Positions 44,530 to 56,550 are shown, counted from the stretch's first letter. The stretch: DNA of 64,000 bases from Flabesymbios commensalis (GCA_964017125.1 OZ024902.1:56282791-56346790), one strand, 5' to 3'. The notes: generated by a model from the sequence alone, not told the origin. Translations and numbers: made by a program.

Positions 44530-45567
44530 TAGTCCATGAGCCCGGAGGGGGGGGGGGGGGGTATCGTGCACCCCCCCTCCTCAGGACCCTCTATGAGTGC
44601 TTGATTTTGTTCATGAACATCTCCTGGGTCAGAATCAGCCTGTAAACAGTACGTTGGACGTCGCCACGACGGCCTAAATGGTGTACACTAAAGTACGTGG
44701 GCTGTCGCCACGACGGCCTAATTATAATATGACGTCATACAATATGGCCCGGTACTGGGGGGGGGGGGGACATTACTGCCAGTAGTGAAAGGGTTAACAA
44801 GTGATCTGTAGGGACGAAATTGCTAATATGGCCGATTTTCAAAATGGCCGCCATCAAAATTACCGAACTCGCTATAAATTCATAATTGAGCATATCTTGC
44901 CAATTAATCAACTTAGAAAGACGATTTTGGTGTATATCACTTGCATTTATGTGGTCAAGGAATCTGTTGAAACTATTTTCAATTGCTAAATTATAATACT
45001 TTTTGTGTAATTCAAGATGGCGTCCAAAAAAAAATGACAAAAAATGACATACTTTACCTTTACACACTTTGAAATTGTGATTTGTGACTACAAATATCAC
45101 CAGGACTCCCATTGCGTGGTATCATTTTGTTCAGGCACATATCCCAAGTCAGAATCGGGCTGTTAACATTTCATTGATCGAGAGGAAATTGTCAAAAAAA
45201 CATTTTCAAAATGGCCGTTATCAAAATCACAGAGAAGTTCCGAAAGGCATAGTTGAAGATATCATGCCTCCTAATCAACTTAGAAGCATGATTTTTATGG
45301 CAACTCCTATATTTTAATAGTCAAGTAATTTGTTAAGCCTATTTTCGATTGCTAAATTAAAATATTCTGTGTGAAATAAAAGATGATGGTCACAAAATAG
45401 CAAAAAATCACATTATTTTAAAACTATAGCGTTCTGATCTCATGGATTCAGTGTTATATGTACCATACCGCTCGGGTGATACCGGTGCTTGAAAGGGGTG
45501 CGAAAATAGGGGTGCACGCCTCCTGTGACCCTCCCCCCCCCCCACCCGCCCTGGGTCCGCCACTGCC
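44530..45567. mobile_element. Decayed DNA element with G-tracts and two internal tandem units
   Basis: A G15 run (44547-44561), a G13 run (44757-44769) and a C11 run (45533-45543) frame two diverged units (from about 44605 and 45110). The units share TTTTGTTCAxGxACAT, CAAAATGGCCG and TTxGATTGCTAAATTA. The right end CCTGGGTCCGCCACTG, read outward as CAGTGGCGGACCCAGG, is a common type of DNA-transposon terminus. A TTAA-like insert of about 150 bp splits the first unit. The left border is unclear. Confidence 0.5.
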
Positions 45568-45945
45568 TTTCCTTAATAAACATTAGGCGGGTCACACATG
45601 ATAAAGGCCTACTTAATCAAAAGAGCTAGAAATATCGGTTTTAAATGACCATTTACTGGCTGCAATACATCCAAAATATGTATATTTTACCATCAGTTTA
45701 TCTTGCACAACATATTATTGTTCTGCAGCCGATGTTAAATTTTATTGCCCCAAGAATACAAGATGGAAATTGTGATTAAAAGGATATTTTATAGTACAGA
45801 AATTGAAAATGGCGGTGATATATTTTATGAAAAAGAAAGACTGTTTCAGACTCATGAGAATAGCAATAAGTCGGCAAGAATATTGGTAATTCACTCTGGT
45901 GAATATTATTGTCATAATAGCATTATAGTATAGTCTTTCTAAAGG
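45568..45945. other. Intergenic, nothing recognised
   Basis: AT-rich, no supported gene or repeat. Confidence 0.4.
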
Positions 45946-46037
45946 AGACATTACAGTCAAGAAGTCAAAGAGGAATGCCCAGGTCTAAAATCATAAAAAA
46001 ATCGGTGATTTTATTTTGGCTTCTTAATATGAATACC

Positions 46038-46395
46038 GGTCAACTCGTACCCATGTCAACTCGTACCCATGTCAACTCGTACCACCAATAGATGTCAGCT
46101 CGTACCACAAGTGATGTCAGCTTGGACCACCATAAGATGTCAACTCGTACCCAAAAAGGCAAGTATCAGATGATGGTACTACTACCACACAATATATGTC
46201 AACTCGTACCCATGTCAACTCGTACCCATGTCAACTCGTACCACTAATAGATGTCAACTCGTACCACAAGTTGCCACAAGTGATGTCAACTCGTACCCAA
46301 AAAGGTGAGTATCAGATGATGGTACGAGTTGACTTCTCTTACCACACAACAGATGTCGATACTCGTACATGCACCATCAATTAGATGTCACCTTG
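46038..46395 (+). repeat. Minisatellite, unit ATGTCAACTCGTACCC
   Basis: Units of 16-18 bases with spacers such as ACTAATAG and ACAAGTG. The first third is tight, the remainder loose. Confidence 0.85.
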
Positions 46396-47609
46396 TAGCA
46401 TAATATTCTGGATGATAATGAATGTACGTTATACATAACTTGTAACTTCTATTTTAGTGGTCAAATAACACTTAATTAAATTATTGAGCCAGGCATGTCA
46501 AATGGGATGAGCCGCAATGGTCGGTTGCCCCCCGCCCAGACAATGTCGTTATGTTTATTTACGGCGTTGCGTCATAGTGATCACAAATCAAGAAGGGTGA
46601 TGGTAATTGTTACTGAGCGGTGACAATTTAATGCCTCCAGGCAAAAAATGTTTTTTTTTGTTTTAATTTTAACATGTGTTTAAGCTGTGATAGCAAAGAT
46701 ATGAATGACTCCGGCACTGAAGTGCGATGTCTTGGGCTTTTAAAAATTACTTAGATGGCAATGGAGATGGTTAATAGGGTATTATCACAATACTAACTGT
46801 CAGACCAGCAGAAACATAATTATATCCGTAAATAATTACTTCTTACATCATCATGAATTATACTATTTTTTGCAGCATCATTTCAATGCAAATTGTATGT
46901 TACCTCAATCATTCTCAGACGAAACATGAGTTTGTGTACAGGTCCTCATTCGACAATTAATGAATCCAAAGCAACTTTGAGATATTATATGTTATGTTTT
47001 TAGGTGACATTTCATAAATACCAGGACTGGAAGGGTCAAAGTGATTAGCGCCCTAATTAGTGACAATGCCATTATGCTTAAGCCTACATACGACGTTACG
47101 TAATGTTAGCTGGTGACAATTACTACGATAAGGGTACCAGATTGATCAGTCACATGTGAGAAAATAACGGCTTAAGCAATGGTGTGTTTTCGTAGCAATC
47201 ATTGCAATTATGGCGACAACACATGCACAATTTGTAGTGAAGGGATTAACCTTTGACACCCCACATCTAAGCTGCAGTCAAACGGTCTATTAACATGATC
47301 ATCGAAGTGTTTCAATTTCAGTTTCTTAATGATCCTACAGACAAGCCAGTGAAAAATTAAAACGGACATAAAGTGACAATGATAAAAAGTTCATTCACCT
47401 TAGCTGCTATACCTTTTGAAGTGACACATCAGAACCAAATAGTTTGCTCCGGGAAATTAGCTCCACGAATAGTTGAAATTTAATTTCATAAATTATCAAT
47501 TCATAAACAATTCAGTGCATTAAACACAAATAATTCTCAAGTGTTTTTGGTTACATCCATTCTGTTTGTGATTCTTAGTGACCCATAGGCAACATTATGT
47601 AAAACCCTA

Positions 47610-47690
47610 TCCATGTACAGGGCGGGCCATGGTGCATTGCAAAGTTGGAGATCGCAGGTTCGAACCCCTCTATGGCCTTCGAGTTTCAAA
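47610..47690 (+). mobile_element. tRNA-like SINE fragment
   Basis: Box A-like GGCGGGCCATGGTGCATTGC (47621-47640) and an excellent box B (GGTTCGAACCCC, 47657-47668). Flanks do not fold as a tRNA, so it is a SINE head or tRNA relic. Confidence 0.5.
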
Positions 47691-47892
47691 GAAACAAAAA
47701 GGTAACAGACATACAGACAGATATTTTATTGACATAAAGAAAAGTCTTATTTGTCATAAAAATGGTAGAGTATATATACAGGTATATAAAAAAAGATGGT
47801 TAATTTGCTAAAATCACACGACAGTTTACTAGATATCACATTCAAACAGGCTCTTATATATAACCAACATTCATTATCCTCCGGAATTAACT

Positions 47893-48121
47893 TTGGTACG
47901 AGTTGACATCTAATGATGGTACGAGTTAACATTCTTGAGTGGTACGAGCTGACATGGGTACGATTTGACATCTGTTGTGTGATAAGAGATGTCAACTCGT
48001 ACCATCATCTGATACCTGCCGTGTTGGGTACGAGTAGACATCACTTGTGGTACGAGTTGACATGGGTACGAGTTGACATGGGTACGAGTTGACATGGGGC
48101 GAGTTGACATGGGTACGAGTT
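47893..48121 (-). repeat. Minisatellite, inverted partner of 46038-46395
   Basis: GGGTACGAGTTGACAT units, the exact complement of the left array. Together they could form a long imperfect stem. Confidence 0.85.
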
Positions 48122-48289
48122 AACTGTCACCCCTTAATAAACAAGTCCATAGACTGAAACTTCAAAAGTTTTTAAATTTTTGTGCTGCGCACTTACCAGT
48201 TAGGCTAGATATAGAGACGAAATTCCCGTATTTCTTATTTTTGACATGGTTGTCAATAATTAGATTTAGACCTAGATTTTAGACCTGAG

Positions 48290-48960
48290 CATGTCCCTAG
48301 ATAATTATTAGCCGTCTCGATCACTCTGATAAAGCACATTTCACCTACTTCTTCCTCGACATCACTGATATCAGATCTTTCCTCTTCCAAAAAGCTTTCC
48401 TCTACCATAATAGTTGGAAGGTAATGAAGATCATACCGTGCACTCCATCTTCTAAAGTCCAGCTATGACCATCAACAACAGGAGGGACCAGTCCTCCGGC
48501 ACTGTCGTATCAGCATTTCTCCAAATAACCGTCTGATAGTCGGCTCTTCGTATATGGTATGCGAAGGCTTTTTGGCAAGGTGACAGGCTACTAAGATCAA
48601 CGGTTGTTTCTGCTGTTGATTATGCCATTTTTAATACACATTTGTGAAGGCTTCAAAGCTAGTATCATTTGCAGCTTCCCACGTTTCCCAAGTCGCGTAA
48701 GCACAGGCTGCAATATATGGTTTGTCTGCATTGTTTTAATGGGTTTGATCTTCCAGATTCCTTTAAAAGCACTGATGGGATCACAATAAGTAAATGCATG
48801 GACTGCCACGAGTGCAGTGCAGAATTCCTGAGAGAATCCAGACACCAAATCTGTCAGGTGTTTGTTGTTCCCTGTGTCGAAATATATTGTACATGACGAT
48901 GATGACAATATGGATAAGGTGAGATAGTATAAAGAAAACGTCGCTGTTGAGGCTGCGAAC
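48290..48960 (-). pseudogene. Decayed copy of a repetitive, uncharacterised protein family
   Basis: One minus-strand frame reads VAVHAFTYCDPISAFKGIWK, close to the HAFTGCDxTSAFKGxGK signature that I recall from high-copy hypothetical proteins of cnidarians and other invertebrates. Further downstream come IWRNADTTVPEDW and SWTLEDG, which match the same family's C-terminal blocks in order. The copy is broken in several places. Its function and whether it is transposon-borne are unknown to me. Confidence 0.55.
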
Positions 48961-49500
48961 CCTAACCCTCAAAATTATTTTATGTTCTTTCTGTTTTATT
49001 TTTAGGTTTCATGATTTTTCAAACTTCTTCATTTTCTCCTTAAGTTCGGGATTGTTTTTTCTTCCAGTATAACATACACCCTTTTCAATAACAACACGCC
49101 GCACAGTGACCAAAGCCGAACTGTTTTGCTTAGACTAATGTTACACACTTTTCAATAACAGCACGCCACACAGCGACCAAAGCTGAATTGTTCAGACTAA
49201 TGTTCACGCGCAAACTCGTGCAAAGAGTGTATTTCATATGTGGTACTATTCTGTTGTAGTGATTGAAATAGTGTGATCCAAATACGTAAATTGAAATATT
49301 TTACGCACTTATCAATGTATGCATTACGTTTTGTGTGCGATTGTATTGTTCCGACAAATAATACATTCAAACTAATATTAGATTATATATATATGCAAAT
49401 ATATATCTTATATTTTTATGCTGATATGGTGGCGTATTACAAATAGTGTGCACTTTAACTCACTTTCTTCCTATGGCATCTTTTTAGATTGTTTATTAAA
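48961..49500. other. Intergenic, nothing recognised
   Basis: A short direct repeat (CTTTTCAATAACAxCACGCC) occurs at about 49081 and 49149. Otherwise featureless. Confidence 0.4.
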
Positions 49501-49504
49501 AGCT

Positions 49505-50345
49505 AATGAGTCGTTCTGGTGACATTCTCATTACAATCTGATGACACAAGCCATTGAAAACGGAATGAGTGGTTCCGGTGACATTCCCATTACAGTCTGG
49601 TGACACATTGCACCATTGCAAACGGAATCAGACATTCTGGTGACATTCCCCTTACAATCTGATGATACCTAATATTAAAAACGGAATGAGTCATTCTGGT
49701 GACATTCCCACTACAAGTTTGATACAGAAACCATTGTAGAAGAAATGAGTCATTCTGGTAACATTCCGATTACAATGTAGTGACAGCAGAAAATGAGAAC
49801 GGAGTGAGTCATTGTGGTGACATCCTTATTAAAATCTGGTGACACCAACCGCTTAGAGGGGTACAAGTCTTTCTGGTGACATTCCAATTACAATCTGGTG
49901 ACCGTGACCAATGAAAACGGAATGAGCCATTCCGGTGACATTCCCATTACAATCTGGTGACACAAGCCATTGTAAACGAAATGAGTTATTCTGGTGAAAT
50001 TCCCATTACAATCTGGTGACAGCAACCAATCAGAATGGAAGCAGTCATTCTGGTGACATTCCTTTTACAATCTGGTGACACAAACTATTGAAAACGGAAT
50101 GAGTCATTCTGGTGTCATTCCCTTTACAATCTGGTTACAGCAACAACTGTTGTGTGACCAGATTGTGTGGGAATGTCACCAGAATGACTCATCCCATTTT
50201 CAATGGTTTGTGTCACCAGATTGTAATTTGAATGTCACCAGAATGTCTCATTCCGTCCTCATTTGTTGCTGTCGCCATATTGTAATGGGAATGTCACCAG
50301 AATGATGATTCATTCCGTTTTCGATGGTTGGTGTCACCAGATATT
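49505..50345. repeat. 59-60 bp minisatellite with an inverted block
   Basis: Eleven forward units (to about 50147) share GAGTCATTCTGGTGACATTC, then ATTACAATCTGGTGACA, then CCATTGAAAACGGAAT. From about 50155 to 50345 three units run the other way (GTCACCAGAATG, CCAGATTGTAAT). The switch falls at a small palindrome, CAACAACTGTTGTG. The array could form a large hairpin. Confidence 0.88.
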
Positions 50346-50836
50346 TATATCTTCAAAGCTGGAACCTCCGAATTGGGTACGACTTTCATACTTTTATTTT
50401 GTATAATTATAATTCATATAATTACATCTTAATGAAAACATAATATAAATGCAATATAAATCAGCAACTTCAACGTCCAAGGGTCTGATATATTCTCAAA
50501 ACCCTTGGACGTTGAACATGGCTGATACCCAATGTACTTGTACAATTTGAGATTTAAATATATTATATATACTAAACTGTTACCTTGTCATTCCTTTATG
50601 ATAATATTATTATAGCTCCTATAGTATGAACAATAATGCTTGTCGATATACGATTTTTCTTAGTGAAGGTTATTCAAATCTAAACCGCTGTGTACTAAGC
50701 ATTGATACTAAAATATTTTAAAACAAAGATTAACTTCATTCACGTATCATTTGTGCCAACGTGATTTTTTGCAAAAAATCTCATGGTTTCGTTTTTTTAT
50801 GATAGCCATGACATTGGCTACTTGGAAATAAGTCGG
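50346..50836. other. Intergenic with one hairpin
   Basis: TCAACGTCCAAGGGT near 50469 is mirrored by ACCCTTGGACGTTGA near 50513, loop about 16 bases. Otherwise unassigned. Confidence 0.5.
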
Positions 50837-50942
50837 GACAGTAAACACAAAACATTTGTATCATATTGTACAATGTTGGACCATGTCGACAGATGTTGGG
50901 CGGACATTCTATAATGTTATACACATATTTTGTGTTAGCTTG
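50837..50942. repeat. MITE family R copy
   Basis: ACAGTAAACACAAAACATTT at the left, ATATTTTGTGTTAGCTT at the right, with GGACCATGTCGACAGATG in the middle. Related to 60367-60440, 61173-61280 and 63718-63814. Confidence 0.65.
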
Positions 50943-51000
50943 GATATGTATTTTAAGACCCCTATATCAAATAAATATTGTACTAACATTTAAATACCTT

Positions 51001-51430
51001 TAAGAACCTTACAGCATATTGATTGGACGAAATATATGGAACCCTTAAATTTACCCAGTTGGAAGATCCTTTTGAAGAACCGTTTATGATTAAAGGTTCT
51101 TTTATAGATCTATCTGAAGAACCTTCAAATATGCGTAGGCAACGAGTCTTTAAAATAACCAAGACAACTTGCTTCCAGGGGAATAGCCATTTAGAGAACT
51201 TTAAAAATAACCACTAAGAACCTTTCTAAGTACGAACCCCCAAAACAGATTCGGAATGAACAACTCTATGGAGAACCTTTCAATAAAATATTTATTTAAC
51301 AACTATTTATAGAACCTTTTAATTAATCAAATAACTTACAAGTAAGGGTTCATTTAAAGAACCTCATCAAAAGGTTCTAGATGGCACCCGCCAAAGGTTC
51401 CTTATGTGTTTCACTCGAAAGAACCCTAAT
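51001..51430. repeat. Element rich in AAGAACCTT words
   Basis: AAGAACCTTT or its complement recurs about ten times in both directions, with ends TAAGAACCTTAC and AAAGAACCCTAATG. It interrupts the LINE fragment that follows, so it is younger than that LINE or caused its truncation. Confidence 0.55.
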
Positions 51431-52035
51431 GCTCGGAGTGTACAGTACTGTTTGTAGGCTGATTTCAAAGGCTCTTGAAGGTTGTTACGTTGTTGACACA
51501 AAAGAGAGGTTTGATACAGGTCAGTAGTTTTACAACTAATCACTGTTTTAGGTAGATTTTGTTTTAATAATGGAGTTACTATTGTGTTGGTATTACCAGA
51601 GTCTCGCATTGCCCTAGTAGGTGTGATGTTACCGGGTCGATATCGCAGTTTTTGGCTTAGACGATATTAAAAGCTTCTCAATGTTTTCCTCATTTGCTGG
51701 CAGTGTTATACAAACAAATAAGCTGGGTGTGGATCTTTTTGCGCTAACTTCTGTGTACTTTAATTCCCGTTCCAGTCAGTGGTGAATGTATTTTTTGTAT
51801 TTTGGAAGCATGAGGCACATTTATCAGGTAGTTCGTCTTTAGAGTACTGAGATGAATATACTTTCTGCTTTGTGCATGTAAAAGTTCATTAGCACCGGTG
51901 TACAGATCTTTCTGGTTGGGAAATGAAAGCTTATGATGATAGTAGTCTTTCTTGGCTTCCTGGATAAGGCTATTAGTAAGATCACGTTGTTGAATATATA
52001 TCTCACGATGGACTGTGAGACCATTTTTTAAAAGA
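51431..52035 (-). mobile_element. L2/CR1-type LINE fragment
   Basis: The minus strand reads LTVHREIYIQQRDLTNSLIQ and AKKDYYHHKLSFPNQKDLYT (linker before RT). After frame changes it reads NNLQEPLKSAYKQY, the RT block that in L2 elements reads NNLxEPxQSAY. The copy is broken in several frames and stops where the AAGAACC element begins. Confidence 0.75.
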
Positions 52036-53241
52036 GCAACAAAAAGACACGTTCCCCCATGACAACAAAAATGGCGCCGGGTCAGATAATATCAGAGAGA
52101 CATCTGATGTTGTTAGATCGCACCTGATTGGTCGGACTTTTCGGAACTTATCAATATTCATGAGATACACTTCGGAGTCTTCACGCTGAGCCCCCCCCCC
52201 TCACCAAATAGGCGGAAAACCACATCATTCCAGCAAGGCTCCGACTGCGACGTCGGCAGTAGCGGGCCTTGCGGAGGAAGATGAGTGACAGAAGCATGGT
52301 CATATAGTATCTTGTGCTAAAACGCGTTTTTTACCACCTAATACTCAAAATGCACCTATAAGACCACTTTCTGACCATCTTTTTTTAAATCCCAACAAGC
52401 CCCGTGATTTCTGCATCAGACATTCCACGACTCCATCACGAAATATGTCACTGAGTTGTAGGTCTACGTCTGATGGAGTGATTTTCTGAGGATTTTCGAC
52501 ATGCGGTGTTGGGCAAAGGCAGAAAATGCAGAATTTCCTGTGGCATTATAGATAGATCCACGGGCGGTTAAATTCAAAGGTTCATGTTTAGCAAGCCGTG
52601 ACTGAACAGTAAAATAAAAGTGTAGGCCTACATGGTCACTTTTTCATCTGCGAATTCATTCAAAAATCCTGATATATAATACCATTGTCACACTTGCAGT
52701 TTATTTGCCTTAAATAAACCGCCAAATTGATTATTGAACTTTTTGTTCCTGCTCTATACTCGTGGTCACTTTCCAAAAATATGACGTGACGGAGTCATAT
52801 TTCCAGGGACAAAAAACGTCCCATCCTTCCACATGCTGGGCAAGCCAATGGATACTTTTAAAATATGCTGAAAAATAATATCTATATATAAAATAATAGT
52901 ATATTTTGTGAAGACAATTAAAAATACAAATCATGCATGTTTGAAATGGGAATAGCAGGCCTACTACATTAAAAGCCATACTCGATCATATATATGTGGG
53001 TATAAACACCAGTATTGATTTTGCAGATGTTATTCAGTGTAGCAGAAATGAGTATAGTCAAGAAGTGACCAATTCACCGTCTATGTGGTGTATATGTCAC
53101 AGCGGCACAAAATGCGTAGGTTATAGTCAATTTTCTATATCCAATAGCCTATGGTGCTATAATCAGTCAGGTGTGATCAAGCTGTTGATAATAAGGAATC
53201 CTCATTATGGTCGGATGTGTTTTAGATCAGTTAAAACCCTC
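52036..53241. other. Intergenic, nothing recognised
   Basis: No supported ORF. A C-run lies at about 52190-52200. Confidence 0.4.
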
Positions 53242-53325
53242 GGAGCTCTACATTCTTAGCTGTGGAAAAGGCCTCGGTCTTCGGCTTCGGCCTTTTCGAC
53301 AGCTCAGAATGTAGAGCTGCTCGAG
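53242..53325. repeat. Hairpin repeat
   Basis: GAGCTCTACATTCTTAGCTG and its complement (CAGCTCAGAATGTAGAGCT), each followed inward by a GGAAAAGGCC/GGCCTTTTC pair, close on a TCGGTCTTCGGCTTC loop. Only a few mismatches are visible. Confidence 0.75.
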
Positions 53326-53720
53326 CTTTATCCTATACATGCGTATTTCATATGCCATACCTTAATATAAATGCTGTGACAAATGCACGAAGAAAACCAA
53401 TACAAAGTATAATTAATTATCATTGACCTATAACAATGTATAACAAAGGGAATAAATAGGTATAAACAACCTGTTTACTGGATGGACAATAATTGTTCAC
53501 TAAATTAATGTACACGAGATGTAGAAGTGACCACAAAATTTAATATTACAGACACTTTATAACATGTTTAATTAAAGAAAATAAAAATATAAGAAACATT
53601 AGAAACAACAGGCGAATCCATAATACACGTAAACTAAGGACAGTATTTCAACTTGGAATCAGATATAAATCAATAGCAAAATACAGTTTTTTTTAAATGC
53701 ATTCAATCAGTCATGCATAC
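53326..53720. other. Intergenic, nothing recognised
   Basis: AT-rich, no supported gene or repeat. Confidence 0.4.
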
Positions 53721-53901
53721 CAGGGGCTTTCCGTCATAGAGGGGGGGGGGTCAATATGTAAAATATAGAAAAATATATATATATAGAGTTTAGCCCCCGG
53801 AAATCGCAGGAAAATTAAAAAAATCTGCAGCTCAAGGGGGTGGGTCAGGACTCCTCTCAGACTCTGACCCCCCCCCCCCCCTCCCCCTGTGCACGTCCCT
53901 G
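53721..53901. mobile_element. 181-bp MITE with possible 5-bp target duplication
   Basis: Ends CAGGGGCTTTCCGTCATAG and, from the other side, CAGGGACGTGCACAGGGGG are partly alike. Both lead into long G/C runs (53742-53751 and about 53869-53882). CATAC occurs directly outside each end. CAGGGxCGTGCACAG is a known style of DNA-transposon end. The family is not assigned. Confidence 0.55.
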
Positions 53902-53906
53902 CATAC

Positions 53907-54295
53907 AATCAGTACAAAATAAAGCACTTGATATTTTGAAATATCAAGATATAGGCCTATAACTAAGGTAAACATTTATGCTATTTTCCACACGTCTGGA
54001 AATGCACAAATGCACCCCTTGCATATAAAGCCTCTCCGTGATTATATAATTAAAAATATAGATCTATTTCTATTATCACAATCACGTCTAAAATAGAGAA
54101 ACGCAAGTGTTTCATTCTTAGTAAGAGCAAGAAGGACTCTTTGCTAATTTTGTTGACGCTTTTTGTGCCCTTTATGCTCCATGTTATTGTAGTAGCCTTT
54201 TTTGTCCTTATTCGGTTTTTAACTGATAATAGCTCTCTCTAAATAAGTGTTATTTTTTCTAGCCGACCTTGACCTACACTCAAATCTCATTCACT
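53907..54295. other. Intergenic, nothing recognised
   Basis: AT-rich, no supported gene or repeat. Confidence 0.4.
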
Positions 54296-54607
54296 TTAAC
54301 TCTTCCTTTAAAAATTTCGCATTTATGCGAAAACTACCTTCCCTTACCAATTTCTCATTTATGCAAAATCCACACGTGTACATGCATTAAGTGTAATGAA
54401 GATAATTTATTCCATGCGTGGTTAATAATCGTCAAACAGAATGGTCAGTGACATGGACGCAATGGTCTCATGCATTCCTAATGTGTGCGATGTGCGCATG
54501 TGCATAGCTATAACCTGTATTATGCCAAGGCCTACCTCAGGTGTCCTCCTTAAAAAGGTCACTTTATGAGAGTGGTTTTATCAGGGGGAAGTCGGTGAAG
54601 GAGTTAA
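54296..54607. repeat. MITE family F copy 2
   Basis: Aligns end to end with 30615-30931 (shared: CTGTATTxxGCCxAGG, GTGACATGGAxGCAATG). TTAA at both ends. The right terminus has lost a few bases. Confidence 0.8.
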
Positions 54608-56468
54608 ATTGTGAATTGCTATCCATCTCATAATAAATAAAAATAAAATAGTGTAATGTAATATATTGAAGCTACAATATACCTCATTTTAATGGGTAGC
54701 TGTATTTTCTATTCAACTTTTGTTTTATCAAAATATGTCAGGTGATTTAACGGAATTAACTGCTTACTTGTAAAATATTCAGTTGCCCTAAATAGGGCAC
54801 GGCAGTAACGTCACACGCAGTAACGGGCTAGCCGGATATGATATATTTATAATGTAAGACAAACAACAAACATTATATAGGGTTCAAATTATTATTGAAT
54901 AACAGAGAGATAGAAATTGTATGTTGGTCAATGAAAAAACCCCGTCAAGTCTACTTAGTTATGCCGTTCTGAAATGCAGAAGAAAAAAGGTGTTTTTCGA
55001 TTTTAAAAAAATGACAGCAATATTTTTTCGCGGAGAAACAATTTATTTCTTTAATTGATTGCATAATGTAAATAAATCGCTGGCGGTATAGTGATAGAGT
55101 CATGAGATGACTGTTGCAAAAGATAAAATAAAGACATTACGTTACAAAAAAAACAGAATCATTGAGTGCACAAAGCAAAAGCCTGCATCCACATTTTCAA
55201 ATGTCACTCCCTGGGTCGCGTGTATATCCCATTCAATAATGTATATGCTTACGGACTGTCTTGAAGCTCTCAGGACATTTAGCATATCATAAAGACCATT
55301 AATGCGCATGGTTACAGGCCACTCAGCAACCATGGGATGTTGAGTCCTTGTTGGTTTATTGTTGGGGCAGCGTCGCAGACGCTGGCCCAACATTAAACCA
55401 TAAAGTCATGTGCCATGTTTGCTGAGAAGCTGGCCGCTGGCTGACATTAAACACATAGCTAGATCATGCAACCACATTACTAGTACTAATTGTCATCCGC
55501 CTGTGGTCCTGTGAGAGGGATATAGTGAGCCATTTGTGTGTACAATGGCATGAGCAGCTATTTAATTAACGTGAGTAAAAGGGAGTCATCGAAAGTGAAA
55601 TATGAACATGGAAATGCTTCATTCTCACGTATGGATGAAATATATAATATTTTTTTTGTTCTATTTCCTTGTTTGATACATACAGTAAAGGTGGATCCAC
55701 ATTCGGTTAGCGTTTTGACGAGCGTTTAAATTGCCAAACCGTTTATCTTTCACATCCCCAACGACAATAGACGTGATTAGCACTTTAAAGATTATTGTGA
55801 ATCCTCCATAATAGATTGAAACATACTATGGGCCTACTGTGGGGGAGCGCAGTCCGACCAGTCTTCAAATTCTTGACTGTGGTAACACGTCGTAAACGTG
55901 AGGCAGCTTAGCACAACTTATCGCAGCGCTCGCAAACTATTATGAACGGCTGCCGGCACTCACCAGCGTTCATTGTGAGACGTCATCGCATTTTTAACAT
56001 TCTTAAAATAGTGCAACGTTCACCAGCGTTGACCTTATAAATGACGGTTGCGAACTTTTATGATGAGAGGACAGATAGCCCCACAGAATCAATCTAGAAT
56101 GTATGTATTAAATAGTCAAGTGTAAATGAGTACCTGTAGGATGGAGATGGCAATATGTACGATAAGTTCAATGCGCCGAAATGGCTGCAGGACTGTATGC
56201 TCTCGTGGAGTTGAAATGACACACGAATGAACAAATAAGTACAGTGACCAGGGGTGTAAATTGTAGACTTGGCTGATGAATCTTCAGACTTAATATCAGA
56301 CCTGCACCTTTACTCTACGATTCTATGCATCAACGTTAAATGAAGCTTTATTGCTGATGATTTTATGTCTTTATAAATGTGTAATATATTTTGTCACAGA
56401 TCGTTGTTGAATGCAGGCATGGTGAATTTTGATGACACACGGCAAAGTTGCTAGTGAACTGAACTAAA
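54608..56468. other. Region upstream of the secreted-protein gene
   Basis: Contains a MITE family Q copy at 55338-55431 (GCAGCGTCGCAGACGCTGG) and a more GC-rich patch at about 55850-56050 with repeated CACCAGCGTT words. No promoter motif was convincing. Confidence 0.4.
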
Positions 56469-56550
56469 ATGGATGACAGAGTAGGCCTTTTGATAACGTT
56501 TATCATCCTCTACTTGGCGTCTGACAGATGTACTCGCTGTTCAGCTGAAG
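56469..56550 (+). CDS. Secreted-protein exon 1 (signal peptide)
   Basis: Residues 1-28 start at ATG in AAAATGG context. Hydrophobic core GLLITFIILYLA. Donor GAAG|GTAAGT, phase 1. Confidence 0.78.

Larger units (their letters stand above)
45946..48262. mobile_element. Composite element with mirrored minisatellites, related to family P
   Basis: The left part (to 46030) matches sequence flanking family P copy 1 (ATTTTGGCTTCTTAATATGA). The right part (48141-48250) matches its arm (GTCCATAGACT, CAGTTAGGCTAGATATAGAG). Inside, a 16-18 bp minisatellite runs forward at 46038-46395 and inverted at 47893-48121. The 1.5 kb between them is unrelated and includes a SINE fragment. This looks like a family P element that captured or grew extra sequence. 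Confidence 0.6.

Noticed and set aside
47610-47690. True tRNA gene
   Set aside because: Box B is good, but the flanking sequence does not fold into a cloverleaf.
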